Below are positions 1-9,235 of a DNA stretch of 64,000 nucleotides, piece by piece. A program made the position numbers and the translations under genes. Each line of letters starts with the position of its first letter. The stretch's first letter is position 1. The notes under the pieces were generated by a model. It was not told the origin of the DNA and did no database searches. It saw only the letters and a program-made list of their open reading frames with translations. Origin of the DNA: Chloroflexota bacterium. Its GTDB lineage: Bacteria > Chloroflexota > Anaerolineae > Anaerolineales > UBA4823. The DNA lies in NCBI GenBank assembly GCA_029265355.1, contig JAJUJL010000018.1:17425-81424 (forward strand), written 5' to 3'.

Positions 1-1979
1 CCACCATCGACACGCTTGGTATGTCTCACCTGAGCTTTTACCTTCATGGCGGAAGCAGCGGTGGGCAAAAGATGAACCTGTTTATGAACCTGGTGGTGAA
101 CGGCAGCGCCCAGAACGGACCGCTGGTGAGCATTCCCGCGCCACCTGCCTCGAGCTGGATCGAGGTCAAGATTCCCCTCAGCAGCCTCAACCCAGGCGGA
201 GCAGCCGTCACCGGCCTGACATGGCAAGACTCGAGCGGAGGCTCGCAGCCAACATTCTACATCGATGACATCGCCTTCACCAGCGACGCCAGTCCAGACG
301 CCCCGCAACTCACCAACGGCAGCCTGCAACCGCGCGCCATTCTGGCAGGCAGCAGCGCCGCGGTGGTGGTGCGCGTCCAGGCCAGCGACCCGCAAGGCGC
401 AGCCGACATCGCCGCTGTCACGCTGGACGCTGCCGGGTTGGGCGCGGGTGTTGTCGCGCTGTACGATGATGGCCGCAACAACGATGGCCTCGCCGGCGAT
501 GGACTGTATGGCGCGGTGCTGTCTGTGGCAAGTGGCGCGCCCACCGCAGAGCTGCGCCTGCTTCTCTCAGCAGTCGACCAGGCCGGGCACACCAGCAGCC
601 TGCCGCTGGGCTCCCTGATCGTGCTTGCCCCACCCGGCGGCAGCATCCCTGCTTCCCTGCCTCAGCGCATCGGTTGGGGTTCCAATGCCTGGAGCGAGAC
701 CCCCGGGCAGGACTGGCAAGAAAATTCCGGTGTTCCCTGGGACTATGTCTACCAGTACATCACCTATGGCTGGGAGTCCTGGGGCGGCAGCTTTGTTTCC
801 CGCTTCGTTAATCAAGCCTGGGATAAGGGCTTCATCCCCATGGTCACCGTCTACCTGATGCTGGGTGTACCGCCCGACTGCGGCGAGGGCGGCGCCTGTT
901 ACGCCCAAAAGTTGCAGAATGCGACCACGGTGCAGAATTACCTGGCCTCGCTGCAGCGCGCTGCCCAAGAGGCTTCTGGCTCTCAACCCGTGATTTTCAA
1001 CCTGGAACCGGATTTCTACGGTTTCATGCAACAGCTCAGCAACTCTTCCAGCCGTCCGATTGGCGTAGCCCCGGATGACCCCAGCTCATATCCCGTGGCG
1101 CTGAACAAGGCCGGCTACGCCAACAACCTGTCGGGTTTTGGACGCTATCTGGTGGATTTAGTTCATGCCACTGCGCCCAACGCCCTGGTTGCGCCAATGG
1201 CCTCCACCTGGGCGACCAACGGCGACCCGCAATTTGTAACCGCTGACGAAGCGGCTGCTATGGCGCAGCGCACGGCGGCTTTTATCGACGCCATGGGCGG
1301 GGCGCAGGCCGACCTCTTGGTGATCGAGTGGTCGGATCGAGACGCCGGCTCGGGTCTGCGCCCGTGGTGGGACGACAGCGACATGGAAACACCCCGCCCC
1401 ACTCGCGCCATGCTATGGGCCAACACCCTCTCGCTCGCTGCCGGCAAACGCCTCTTTTTGTGGCAGATGCCGGTCGGCAACATGGCCTTGGAAAACGTCT
1501 GTGACCGTTACCAGGACAACCGCGCCGCCTACGCCTTCAACCACCCGCGTGACCTGTTCGAAGCTGGCGTGGTTGGCGTCCTGTTTGGCGGCGGGGCAGC
1601 CTGCATGACCCAGGTGTGGACCGACGGCGGCTTCGTCGCTTCCCAGGGCGCTATCGCCTACGCCGTGCCTGCCGCACCCACTGGGCTCAGCCTGGGCGGG
1701 CCTGCCGGGCTGCTGGTGAGCGCTAAATGGGATGACCTGGCTGTGACCGACCTGTGGCGCTATCGGCTGGAGTACCGGTTGCAGGGCAGCCCTTCCTGGC
1801 AGACCCTCGACGCCGGACGGCGCACAACCATCAGCCTGCTTCTGCCGGGCTCTGGCGTCTGGGAGCTGCGCGTCCGGTCGCAAGACGCGATGGGCAACTA
1901 CAGCGAACCCAGCACCGTGCAAACCGTGGTCATCAGCGCTGAGGCGCACAACATCTTTTTCCCATTACTGCGCCGTTGA
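1..1979 (+). CDS. Secreted multidomain protein with glycoside-hydrolase-like barrel (5' partial)
   Basis: The frame is open from base 3, so the gene starts upstream; the first Met at base 21 has no signal peptide or ribosome site and is probably internal. Counting from that Met, residues 1-90 look like a carbohydrate-binding beta-sandwich ending in a FYIDDI strand. Residues 95-205 are an Ig-like segment with a DDGRNNDGLAGDGLYG motif. Residues 215-550 look like a TIM barrel (NLEPDFYGF, LLVIEWSDRD and LFLWQMPVGN are strand-end-like segments with acids). Residues 553-640 are fibronectin III-like. The last residues, NIFFPLLRR, resemble a C-terminal tail I associate with secreted Chloroflexota proteins. 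A polysaccharide-acting enzyme is plausible, but I cannot name a family or the catalytic acids. Confidence 0.7.
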   Translation, partial: TIDTLGMSHLSFYLHGGSSGGQKMNLFMNLVVNGSAQNGPLVSIPAPPASSWIEVKIPLSSLNPGGAAVTGLTWQDSSGGSQPTFYIDDIAFTSDASPDAPQLTNGSLQPRAILAGSSAAVVVRVQASDPQGAADIAAVTLDAAGLGAGVVALYDDGRNNDGLAGDGLYGAVLSVASGAPTAELRLLLSAVDQAGHTSSLPLGSLIVLAPPGGSIPASLPQRIGWGSNAWSETPGQDWQENSGVPWDYVYQYITYGWESWGGSFVSRFVNQAWDKGFIPMVTVYLMLGVPPDCGEGGACYAQKLQNATTVQNYLASLQRAAQEASGSQPVIFNLEPDFYGFMQQLSNSSSRPIGVAPDDPSSYPVALNKAGYANNLSGFGRYLVDLVHATAPNALVAPMASTWATNGDPQFVTADEAAAMAQRTAAFIDAMGGAQADLLVIEWSDRDAGSGLRPWWDDSDMETPRPTRAMLWANTLSLAAGKRLFLWQMPVGNMALENVCDRYQDNRAAYAFNHPRDLFEAGVVGVLFGGGAACMTQVWTDGGFVASQGAIAYAVPAAPTGLSLGGPAGLLVSAKWDDLAVTDLWRYRLEYRLQGSPSWQTLDAGRRTTISLLLPGSGVWELRVRSQDAMGNYSEPSTVQTVVISAEAHNIFFPLLRR

Positions 1980-2020
1980 ACTTTTAAGAATATTTCCGCT
2001 ATTATCTCCTCAGAATCGAG

Positions 2021-2245
2021 TATAATCGACGAAATTTTTCACCCACACAATCGACATGTTCACTCGGCCTATGGTCATCTCTCGCTCCATTTCCACATGC
2101 CCAACAGCCGGTGAGCCGACCCTGATTCCCACTACCACGACGAATTGAGCCAGGCCCACCTGCTGGGTTATCTGGCGTGCATCTCCACCAACGTTTCGCG
2201 CACCCGCGAAACGGTCTGCCTGAGCTTATCTTTATCAGGAGGAGG
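2021..2245 (+). promoter_or_regulatory. Probable promoter and structured leader of the glutamate synthase gene
   Basis: A perfect TATAAT lies at 2021-2026, but no convincing -35 sits at the right distance. It would leave a leader of about 215 bases. The leader holds a 9-bp perfect hairpin with a CACC loop (2192-2213). A second stem pairs CCTGA at 2219-2223 with TCAGG at 2235-2239 and covers the first bases of the strong AGGAGGAGG ribosome site (2237-2245). Regulation through this leader is inference. Confidence 0.4.
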
Positions 2246-2250
2246 CTACA

Positions 2251-5200
2251 ATGAGAAAGATCCGCACCGATACACCTGATCATGCGCCAGATGGCATCGA
2301 GAAAGACTCGTGCGCCATCTACATCAGCGCCCGCAAGCAGGGGCAAAGCACGTTTGGCACGCTCAAGCGCGCTCTGGGCGCCCTGGTGAGCATGGGTCAC
2401 CGCACGGGCTTCGTCAACGGCGAGGGCGATGGAGCCGGCGTACAAACCGATATCCCACGGCGTATTTGGTCGAAAAAGCTCAGCCTGGCTGGCCTGCCCT
2501 CCTACCTGGCAACCCAAAATGGGTTTTGGGTGGGTCATCTCTTTGTACCGCAGCAATTCTCCAACAATGCCCTGCGCGAAGAGGTTACCGCCTGTTTCGA
2601 CAAAGCCGGGCTAAACGTGCTGCTCATGCAGCCTGGGCGTACGCGCCGCGAAGCTTTAGGCCAGCACGCCCGCCTGATGCCGCCCGCTTTCTGGCAGATC
2701 GCCGGCTATGCTGAAATCGCTGACCTGGATCGCCGCTTGTTAGCTGTCCAGGTCGAGATCGAGGAGAGGTTCCCCATCTCTTTTGCCTCCCTCAGCTCTC
2801 ACACCGTGGTCTATAAAATACGCGGCTCGGTGGAGACGCTGGCGCACTATTATCCCGACTTGCAGGACCATACGTTCAACACCTCGATGGTTCTGTGTCA
2901 TGCCCGCTATTCCACCAACACCGTCTCAACCTTCGAGCGCTCCCAGCCGTTTGCTCTTCTTGGGCACAATGGTGAGATTAATACCATTCAGCGCTTACGA
3001 CTGGAGGGCAAACAGATCGGCGCCAGGCTCCCCCGCGATGGCTCTGATTCGCAGGATATGGATCGCATCCTGCATACCCTGTGCGCTGATTACGGGCTGG
3101 ATTTGATCGAAGCCATGGAAATGCTCTTCCCCCCGGTGCCATCTGAAATTGCCATGTTTCCGAACAGCCAGCGCATTGCTTACCAGCGTTTACGTCAGGC
3201 TTTCGGACCATACGCCCAGGGCCCGGCAGCCGTGGTGGCGCGCTTTGGCAGCACGATTGTTGCCAGCGTGGATGCGCTGGGACTGAGACCGCTCTGGTTT
3301 GTCGAAACCGAGAAAGAGTACATCTTCAGTTCGGAGCGCGGCGCCATACCGCTTGAAATCATGGTCAGCGATGCCCGGCCGATCGCGCCGGGAGAGAAGC
3401 TCGCCATCGTGAGCCGGCGCGGTGAGAACCCCGTTGTCTTGAACCAGGCGCAAATTCGCCAACACGTGATGGTGCAGACCTTTCAGCGAGAAGCGCCTCA
3501 ACTTGCCAACCAATATTGGAGCGGATGGATCCAACGCGGCCCGGGTCGCGTCGATTACGCCCCAGCTTTTGAGCGCGGTCCAGCGGCGGTGCGCCTGGCG
3601 GTTCACCCTTCTGCCACGGAAACAACCGCTGCCGCGCCGCGCCTGGAGAGCGTGCATTCGCCTGAGCCGCTGATCAACAATTTCCCCTGGCAAAAAACCA
3701 ACGCCCGCCCTGTGGACCTGGCGGTGTTGTCTGCCAATGGCTGGTTGAAGGACCACCTGAATGAGTGCGCAGCGCTATCGAGCGAAAAGAAAGATGACCT
3801 GGTCAGTTCACTCGGCTATGATGGACCGCTGGCTGCGCTCAGTAAAGTGCGTGTCAATCTCTCCGACTATTTCAAAGAGTCAGTCGCCGTTGTAACCAAC
3901 CCTGCCATCGATCATGTGCGCGAGAGTGAAGCTTTTTCCACCAGCTCGATGGTCGGCGCCTGTTCACCGATTGGCAAAGCCCCCAACCCAAACGACATCC
4001 TGGTAGACCTTGAACTGCCGGTCGTCTTGGGCGGACATCCTCAGGCTGGGAGCCCAGAACTGGTGCAAAAAGTGGCTCACCAGTTTGGCACACTCACCCT
4101 GGAGGAGGTGCTCAACGCCTTTCAAGAGAAAGCCGCCTGGCTGGCGTTGGCAGTTCCCCGCTATGCCACCGTCCAGCAAACACTGGAACAACTGGCAACT
4201 GAGGCCGTGTCCGCCGTCCAAAAAGGTATGCAATGTCTCATCCTCGATGATACCCCTGCGCTGCAGGACGGCCTGGATTGGCTGGATCCTTGCCTCGCGA
4301 TATCGTACCTGGACGAGGCGTTGCGCCAGGCGCCCCCTGGAGCAGAAGGGAATCTGCGACGCCGGGTGGGGTTGGTGGTGCGCAGTGCAGCGATCCGCGG
4401 CCTGCACGACCTGGTGTTGCTGTGCGGTTTCGGCGCCGACGCCATCAACCCCTATGCCATGTTTGCAAACGTGCTGGCAACCAAAGATGGCGCGCCATCG
4501 GAAGAAGAGGCCTTCGCCCTGCTCACCCGCCTGGTGGAAAACCTGAAGGGCGGGCTGGAAAAAGTGACCTCCACGATGGGCTGTCACGAACTGCGCGGCT
4601 ATGGGCGGGTCTGCAGTTCTTTGGGATTGGCTCCTGATGTGGCAAAAGTGTTTGGCGCCGCCAACTATTTTGGCAGTGAAAACGCCGGCGTCACCTGGCA
4701 GCGGCTGGATGAGGAGGCGCGCATCCGCGGCGCAGAGCTGCGCGGCGAGCGCCCAGTCAATCGCCTGCCCTACCAGAATCGCATCTATCCCAGGTACTGG
4801 AAAACCGCCCATCTGTACGCCAAGGGCGAGGTCGAATACACCGCTGTGCAACAAGTCTTCCAAAACCTGGCCGCTGAGACGCCGGTCGCCTTACGCCATT
4901 TGCTGGGTCTTAAGCTCGCCGCCGGCGAGATCAACCCCGGTGAGGTGGATCTGACCATCCAGGGTTACGATTATCCACTGGTCATCGAAGCGATGTCATT
5001 TGGCTCGCAGGGTGAGGCCTCCTTCAAGGCCTATATCCATGCTGCGCAAGCATTGAATATCCTGGGGATCAACGGCGAGGGCGGTGAGCTGCCAGAAATC
5101 ATGGGAAGATATAAGCGCAATCGCGGGCAGCAGGTAGCTTCTGGTCGCTTTGGCGTCAACGTGGAATTCCTAAATTCTGCGGCGGTGCTGGAGATCAAGA

Positions 5201-6930
5201 TCGGGCAAGGCGCTAAACCCGGCGAGGGAGGTATGCTGCCAGCCAGGAAAGTTACCCCCAAGGTGGCAAAAGCCCGGCGCACACCTGCCTATGTTTCTCT
5301 GATCTCCCCCTCCAATAACCACGACCTGTATTCAATCGAAGATCTGGCGCAGCTCATCGAAGAGCTGAAGATGGTCAATCCATCAGCAAAAATCTCGGTT
5401 AAAGTGCCGGTGGTGCCAGGCATTGGCGTGATCGCCGTCGGCATCGCCAAGGCAGGTGCTGACATCATCAACATCAGCGGCTACGATGGCGGCACCGGCG
5501 CAGCCCGGGCGCACTCATTGCAATACGCCGGCTTACCCACCGAGATCGGTATCATCCAGGCGCACCGCGCCCTGGTGGACGCTGGCCTGCGACACAGGGT
5601 GGAGTTGTGGGCCAATGGCGGGATGAAGACCGGAGAGGACGCCATCAAAATGATCTTGCTGGGCGCTAATCGCATCGGCTTCGGCACCATGGCAATGGTC
5701 GCGCTGGGCTGCACTATCTGCCGGCAGTGCAACCTGGGCACCTGCCACGTGGGCATTGCCACCCAAATCCAGACCATCGACGAAGCGCAGGCGCAAGGGC
5801 TCAAACATTTTAAGCCGGTAGTGTTTGAAGAAGGCTACCAGAGAATTGTGCGCTTGTTCTCCGGCATCGCCGACGAGATGCGCACACTCACTACCCGGCT
5901 GGGAGCTCGCCGCTTGCAAGACCTGGTCGGGCGCGCCGACCTGCTGGAACAGACGCAGCTTCATGATCAGATCGACTTGTCTCCCATGTTTGATCCGATG
6001 CCGCTGCGCCCCCGCCCGGAGCATGAACGAGGCGTGGGGGTGCTGCTGACCCGTCCACGCAACAGCCTGACCAGCATACTGACCGACCTGATCTTGCACA
6101 CCATCCACCAGGATGAGCGCGAGATCACCTACCAGGATTCGGTCTCTGCCATCGACCGGGCGCTCGGCTCACGCCTGGCAGGCGAATTGATCCGTCGGCA
6201 GGAAATTCGTCAGCAAATCGACACGCTGCACCTGCGCTTCGGACCATCTTCACTGGCAGGCAACGGCTTTGCCGCCTGGTCCACAGACCAGATCGATATC
6301 ATTATCGAGGGCGGAGCTCAGGATGGGGTGGCAAAGGGCGCCAGCGGTGGGCGTGTGGCGGTCATGAAAGGCCTCAACCATGATGGCATGCGCATTGACG
6401 GCAGCGTTGGCAAGAGCTTTGCCTACGGCGCCCAGGGTGGCATCCTGATTGTGCAAGGCAACGCCGACTCGCGCGCCTGCGTGCGGCTCTCCGGCGCCAA
6501 GGTGATCCTGGGCGGTGAAATCGTCGCTCCGCTGGATGACAACAACCTGGGCAGCAGCTCTCTCGCAAGCTCCGCCAACCTGAAAGGTTTTGCCTGCGAG
6601 TACATGACCTCCGGCACTGTGCTGATCATGGGCGATCCCGGCCCTTACGCCTTCTCGGGTATGACTGGCGGTATCGTTTACCAGAAACTGACCCCCGAAT
6701 TGGGCTTTGACCAAAAGGCGCTGCAGCGCCGCCTGGCGTGCGGCGCCAACGTGCGCATCCAGCCGTTGGAAGCCAGCGACCTGCCTGCCGTGCAAGAGTT
6801 GCTCTCTTACTACATCGAAGCCTTGGAGCAAACGTACCAGTACGAAACCGTAGAGCAGATGCGCATCCTCTCTCAACCAGAGATCCTGCTGGGCTGCTTT
6901 GTCAAGGTTGTCCCAACGCCCGCAGGCTGA
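2251..6930 (+). CDS. gltB: Glutamate synthase large subunit
   Basis: Makes glutamate from glutamine and 2-oxoglutarate. At 1559 residues it matches the GltB alpha subunit. The N-terminal class II amidotransferase domain should be exposed by cleavage before Cys21 (KDS-CAIYI); the ammonia-site residues LGHNGEIN and GSDSQDMDR are present. The FMN barrel follows, with GYDGGTGAA and LWANGG motifs. A 3Fe-4S cluster motif lies at Cys1154, Cys1160 and Cys1165 (C-x5-C-x4-C, with an extra Cys1157), followed by the C-terminal glycine-repeat beta-helix. The start is fixed by a strong AGGAGGAGG site six bases upstream. No gltD (NADPH-binding small subunit) is adjacent, so the electron donor cannot be read from context; a ferredoxin-dependent or separately encoded partner is possible. 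The nucleophile context CAIY differs from the common CGVG. Confidence 0.95.
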   Translation: MRKIRTDTPDHAPDGIEKDSCAIYISARKQGQSTFGTLKRALGALVSMGHRTGFVNGEGDGAGVQTDIPRRIWSKKLSLAGLPSYLATQNGFWVGHLFVPQQFSNNALREEVTACFDKAGLNVLLMQPGRTRREALGQHARLMPPAFWQIAGYAEIADLDRRLLAVQVEIEERFPISFASLSSHTVVYKIRGSVETLAHYYPDLQDHTFNTSMVLCHARYSTNTVSTFERSQPFALLGHNGEINTIQRLRLEGKQIGARLPRDGSDSQDMDRILHTLCADYGLDLIEAMEMLFPPVPSEIAMFPNSQRIAYQRLRQAFGPYAQGPAAVVARFGSTIVASVDALGLRPLWFVETEKEYIFSSERGAIPLEIMVSDARPIAPGEKLAIVSRRGENPVVLNQAQIRQHVMVQTFQREAPQLANQYWSGWIQRGPGRVDYAPAFERGPAAVRLAVHPSATETTAAAPRLESVHSPEPLINNFPWQKTNARPVDLAVLSANGWLKDHLNECAALSSEKKDDLVSSLGYDGPLAALSKVRVNLSDYFKESVAVVTNPAIDHVRESEAFSTSSMVGACSPIGKAPNPNDILVDLELPVVLGGHPQAGSPELVQKVAHQFGTLTLEEVLNAFQEKAAWLALAVPRYATVQQTLEQLATEAVSAVQKGMQCLILDDTPALQDGLDWLDPCLAISYLDEALRQAPPGAEGNLRRRVGLVVRSAAIRGLHDLVLLCGFGADAINPYAMFANVLATKDGAPSEEEAFALLTRLVENLKGGLEKVTSTMGCHELRGYGRVCSSLGLAPDVAKVFGAANYFGSENAGVTWQRLDEEARIRGAELRGERPVNRLPYQNRIYPRYWKTAHLYAKGEVEYTAVQQVFQNLAAETPVALRHLLGLKLAAGEINPGEVDLTIQGYDYPLVIEAMSFGSQGEASFKAYIHAAQALNILGINGEGGELPEIMGRYKRNRGQQVASGRFGVNVEFLNSAAVLEIKIGQGAKPGEGGMLPARKVTPKVAKARRTPAYVSLISPSNNHDLYSIEDLAQLIEELKMVNPSAKISVKVPVVPGIGVIAVGIAKAGADIINISGYDGGTGAARAHSLQYAGLPTEIGIIQAHRALVDAGLRHRVELWANGGMKTGEDAIKMILLGANRIGFGTMAMVALGCTICRQCNLGTCHVGIATQIQTIDEAQAQGLKHFKPVVFEEGYQRIVRLFSGIADEMRTLTTRLGARRLQDLVGRADLLEQTQLHDQIDLSPMFDPMPLRPRPEHERGVGVLLTRPRNSLTSILTDLILHTIHQDEREITYQDSVSAIDRALGSRLAGELIRRQEIRQQIDTLHLRFGPSSLAGNGFAAWSTDQIDIIIEGGAQDGVAKGASGGRVAVMKGLNHDGMRIDGSVGKSFAYGAQGGILIVQGNADSRACVRLSGAKVILGGEIVAPLDDNNLGSSSLASSANLKGFACEYMTSGTVLIMGDPGPYAFSGMTGGIVYQKLTPELGFDQKALQRRLACGANVRIQPLEASDLPAVQELLSYYIEALEQTYQYETVEQMRILSQPEILLGCFVKVVPTPAG

Positions 6931-6997
6931 AAACGATCCTGTTACACTGCTTGCCTTCGTTCCTGAGACATCCTCGCCAGTCGAACCGGTTCTCGTA

Positions 6998-7066
6998 GGG
7001 GAGCAAGCATCTGGCTGGAGCTCCGCTCATGGCTGACATGCGGCTCATGCTGGATGCTTGCCCCCC
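6998..7066. repeat. 14-bp inverted repeat with 41-base loop
   Basis: Bases 6998-7011 pair with 7053-7066 with a single mismatch (13 of 14 pairs). The loop can partly fold on itself. It lies about 70 bases after the gltB stop and may end or stabilise that transcript, but no T-run follows, so a standard intrinsic terminator is not supported. Confidence 0.5.
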
Positions 7067-7413
7067 AACAATTTCTTCCATTAGAAACTGTGCAGAGCAG
7101 CCCCCGGCAGTGACGGAAACAGCTTCACCTGGCACAGAACGCCGGGTTCGCAATGGCAGGCGCTGTCGCGGCGAGCAGTTCCACGTCGCCGAACGCATGT
7201 ATTAAGGAAACCGCTCCTGGCGAAGAAACGGGCAATACACTGCTTCGCACTGCGATTGAAACCCTCTGCCGCCCGCCGAGGGATGGCTTCGCTTCGTATG
7301 CCGGGAGAAGGGGGGTTCTCAGGGGGCTTACCGCAGGCGCTATTCTTACCTTTTTCTTAAATTTCGTATATGTACTTCTAATAATTGGGGATTATCTATT
7401 GGGCGAATGCTCA

Positions 7414-7439
7414 GGTTGAGCGAACAAAAAAGCTCAACC
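7414..7439. promoter_or_regulatory. Hairpin or operator upstream of the small heat-shock gene
   Basis: GGTTGAGC (7414-7421) and GCTCAACC (7432-7439) form a perfect 8-bp inverted repeat around a 10-base A-rich spacer, ending 13 bases before the AAGGAGG ribosome site (7453-7459). The layout recalls CIRCE, the HrcA operator (two 9-bp arms, 9-base spacer), but the sequence is different. It could be a repressor site or part of a leader RNA that senses temperature. Confidence 0.4.
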
Positions 7440-7466
7440 GAATGACTTTTCGAAGGAGGTAGCTTT

Positions 7467-7922
7467 ATGTTGGCTCGTAGAGACTTACTTTTCGACTTTG
7501 ATAGCCTGGCTTATTGTTGGGACTTCTTCCCTGGGGACAACCTGGCGATCGACGTGTACGAGAAAGATGACCGGCTGGTGGTGAAAACTGCTCTGCCCGG
7601 GTTGCGACCCGAAGACATCCACGTGACTGTCCAAAATGGCTTCCTGACCATTCAGGCTCAGGATGAGGCTGCTGAAGAGCAAAACGCCCGTGGATGGTAT
7701 CTCCGACGTCAGCGCGCCTGGGCCTGGCAGCGCTCGCTTCGCCTGCCGGTAGATGTTGACGTGGACAGCTCGCGGGCCGATTTGAAAGATGGCATCCTGA
7801 CCATCACGCTTTTCAAGACCGGAGCCCGCAAAAAGCTGACCAACCGCATCAAAATCAACCTGCCAAAGCTTAAGCTTCCTGCTCCCAAGAAGGGAGGGAA
7901 GAAAATTCACATTTCTCGCTAA
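7467..7922 (+). CDS. Hsp20 family small heat-shock protein
   Basis: An ATP-independent holdase that binds unfolding proteins. The 151 residues hold one alpha-crystallin domain (about 27-130) that opens NLAIDVYEKDDRLVVKTALPG and closes with the family signature around DLKDGILTITL. The C-terminal tail is lysine-rich and ends IHISR, an I-x-I type motif used in oligomer assembly. An AAGGAGG site seven bases upstream fixes the start. Only 13 bases separate it from the next gene, so it probably leads an operon with an exported protein and an ABC exporter, an unusual pairing. A short inverted repeat upstream may control it. Confidence 0.95.
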   Translation: MLARRDLLFDFDSLAYCWDFFPGDNLAIDVYEKDDRLVVKTALPGLRPEDIHVTVQNGFLTIQAQDEAAEEQNARGWYLRRQRAWAWQRSLRLPVDVDVDSSRADLKDGILTITLFKTGARKKLTNRIKINLPKLKLPAPKKGGKKIHISR

Positions 7923-7935
7923 ATAGGAGTTTGCC

Positions 7936-9123
7936 ATGGAACACAAACGCTTGAATTCCCTGATTGGACTGGTGCTGCTTCTCACACTGACTTTCGCCCT
8001 TTCCTCCCCAGCGCTGGCGCAGGAAAGCCAGCCAGGCAGCGCCACCCCACAGCCATTGCTGCTCTACACTCAGTACCCCAGCCGCATGATTGGCCTGGGT
8101 GAGACCGTCACACTGCCATTAAAGCTGCGTGCTGGCGTCGCCCAGGTAGTCAGCCTGGAGGTGCAGGGCTTGCCGGAAGGCTGGACCGCTACCTTCCGCG
8201 GCGGGTCGCAGATTGTGGATGCCGTTTATGTCGATGGCGTTGCGGACGCCTCTGTCGACCTCCGTTTGGAGACGCCATCCAATGCCGAACCCGGCAAATA
8301 CGAGCTAAAAGTCATCGGAAGCAGCAAGCGTGAACAGACTGAGCTGATCATTAACCTGACGATCAAAGAGAAATTGCCGCCGCGCCTGTCGCTGACCACC
8401 GATGGGCTGCCCACCAAGCGCGGCACGCCAAACTCCGCCGTCACCTTCACCCTGAACTTGAAAAATGAAGGCGGTGAAGACCTGATCGCGGAACTGAGTG
8501 CAACTCAGCCGGAAAATGTGCAGGTCACCATCCAGTCTGGCGGACAGGATGTCACCGAGCTTGAGCTGGCTCCCAATGAAACCAAAAATCTCACCGTCAA
8601 AGCCACGCCGCTCGTGCGGCTGGAAGCGGGCAACTACAGCTTCAGTGTCCAGGCAATCGCCGGTGATGTCAGCGCCCAGATTGACCTGACGGTTGAAGTG
8701 GTAGGGCAAGGCAGGTTGAGTGTGTCCGCGCCGGAGGGTCGCCTCTCCGCCCAGGCCTACGCTGGCCAGGATAATCCGTTGAAAATCGAGCTGACTAACA
8801 GCGGCACCGCCCCGCTGCGCGGCATCCAGCTCACCTCCACCACCCCAAGCGGCTGGTCGATCACCTTTGACCAGGCCGAGATCGCCGAAATACCCGCTGG
8901 CGAGACTGTGGAAGTGACCGCCCAGGTTAAACCGCCGGAAAAAGCCGTCGCTGGTGACTACGTGATCACCATCAATGCACGGCCAGTCGACAGTCAGCAG
9001 GAATCGGCTGATTTCCGTATCACCGTGCGCACCTCTACGCTGTGGGGCGTTGCTGGCATTGGCCTGATCGCCCTGGCGGTGGGTGCCGTGGGTGCAGCCG
9101 TGGTTCGCTTCGGGCGCCGCTGA
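7936..9123 (+). CDS. Exported, membrane-anchored protein with NEW3-type beta-sandwich domains
   Basis: Residues 1-30 are a signal peptide with a likely cleavage after SPALA. Three or more Ig-like repeats follow. Phrases such as [26 protein letters not shown] and [14 protein letters not shown] match the NPCBM-associated NEW3 domain, which in other proteins lies outside the cell. A C-terminal hydrophobic helix (about residues 370-391) ends in RFGRR, so the chain is anchored with its bulk outside. AGGAG (7925-7929) fixes the start. It sits between hsp20 and an ABC-2 exporter, so it may be a partner of that transporter. The function is not known. Confidence 0.85.
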   Translation: MEHKRLNSLIGLVLLLTLTFALSSPALAQESQPGSATPQPLLLYTQYPSRMIGLGETVTLPLKLRAGVAQVVSLEVQGLPEGWTATFRGGSQIVDAVYVDGVADASVDLRLETPSNAEPGKYELKVIGSSKREQTELIINLTIKEKLPPRLSLTTDGLPTKRGTPNSAVTFTLNLKNEGGEDLIAELSATQPENVQVTIQSGGQDVTELELAPNETKNLTVKATPLVRLEAGNYSFSVQAIAGDVSAQIDLTVEVVGQGRLSVSAPEGRLSAQAYAGQDNPLKIELTNSGTAPLRGIQLTSTTPSGWSITFDQAEIAEIPAGETVEVTAQVKPPEKAVAGDYVITINARPVDSQQESADFRITVRTSTLWGVAGIGLIALAVGAVGAAVVRFGRR

Positions 9124-9127
9124 TCGG

Positions 9128-9182
9128 TTGGTCATCCTTCGCTGGCCGTCCCAGAGGATTGACCAGCGAAGGAAATCACCAA
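9128..9182. repeat. Long intra-operon inverted repeat
   Basis: TCCTTCGCTGG (9135-9145) pairs perfectly with 9163-9173. TTGGT (9128-9132) pairs with ACCAA (9178-9182), extending the stem. It lies between the NEW3 gene and the ATPase gene and could reduce read-through or set an mRNA processing end. No T-run follows. Confidence 0.5.
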
Positions 9183-9235
9183 TCGTGGCACAGAATCCTT
9201 GCTGCGTTCGGAGTGACCGAGCAGGAGGTAGGTTT

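Larger units (their letters stand above)
6931..7466. other. 536-base structured spacer between gltB and the heat-shock gene
   Basis: I see no convincing gene. The spacer holds a 10-base palindrome (6983-6992), a long inverted repeat (6998-7066), a moderately GC-rich middle, an AT-rich block near 7345-7400 that may carry the promoter of the next gene, and an 8-bp hairpin at 7414-7439. An 88-codon frame at 7153-7419 ends in a hydrophobic stretch but lacks a ribosome site; I do not call it. Confidence 0.6.

Noticed and set aside
7245..7275. GATTGAAAC followed by a GC-rich stretch, resembling the end of a CRISPR repeat
   Set aside because: It occurs once, with no spaced copies and no cas genes.
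7153..7419. 88-codon frame ending in a hydrophobic helix upstream of hsp20
   Set aside because: No ribosome site. The N-terminal half looks like random translation of GC-rich spacer, and the hydrophobic end comes from an AT-rich promoter-like block. Kept only as a low-probability small membrane protein.
9083..9235. 51-codon extension of the ABC ATPase
   Set aside because: It runs across the inverted repeat and the end of the NEW3 gene. The ATG at 9236 has an ideal AGGAGG site.
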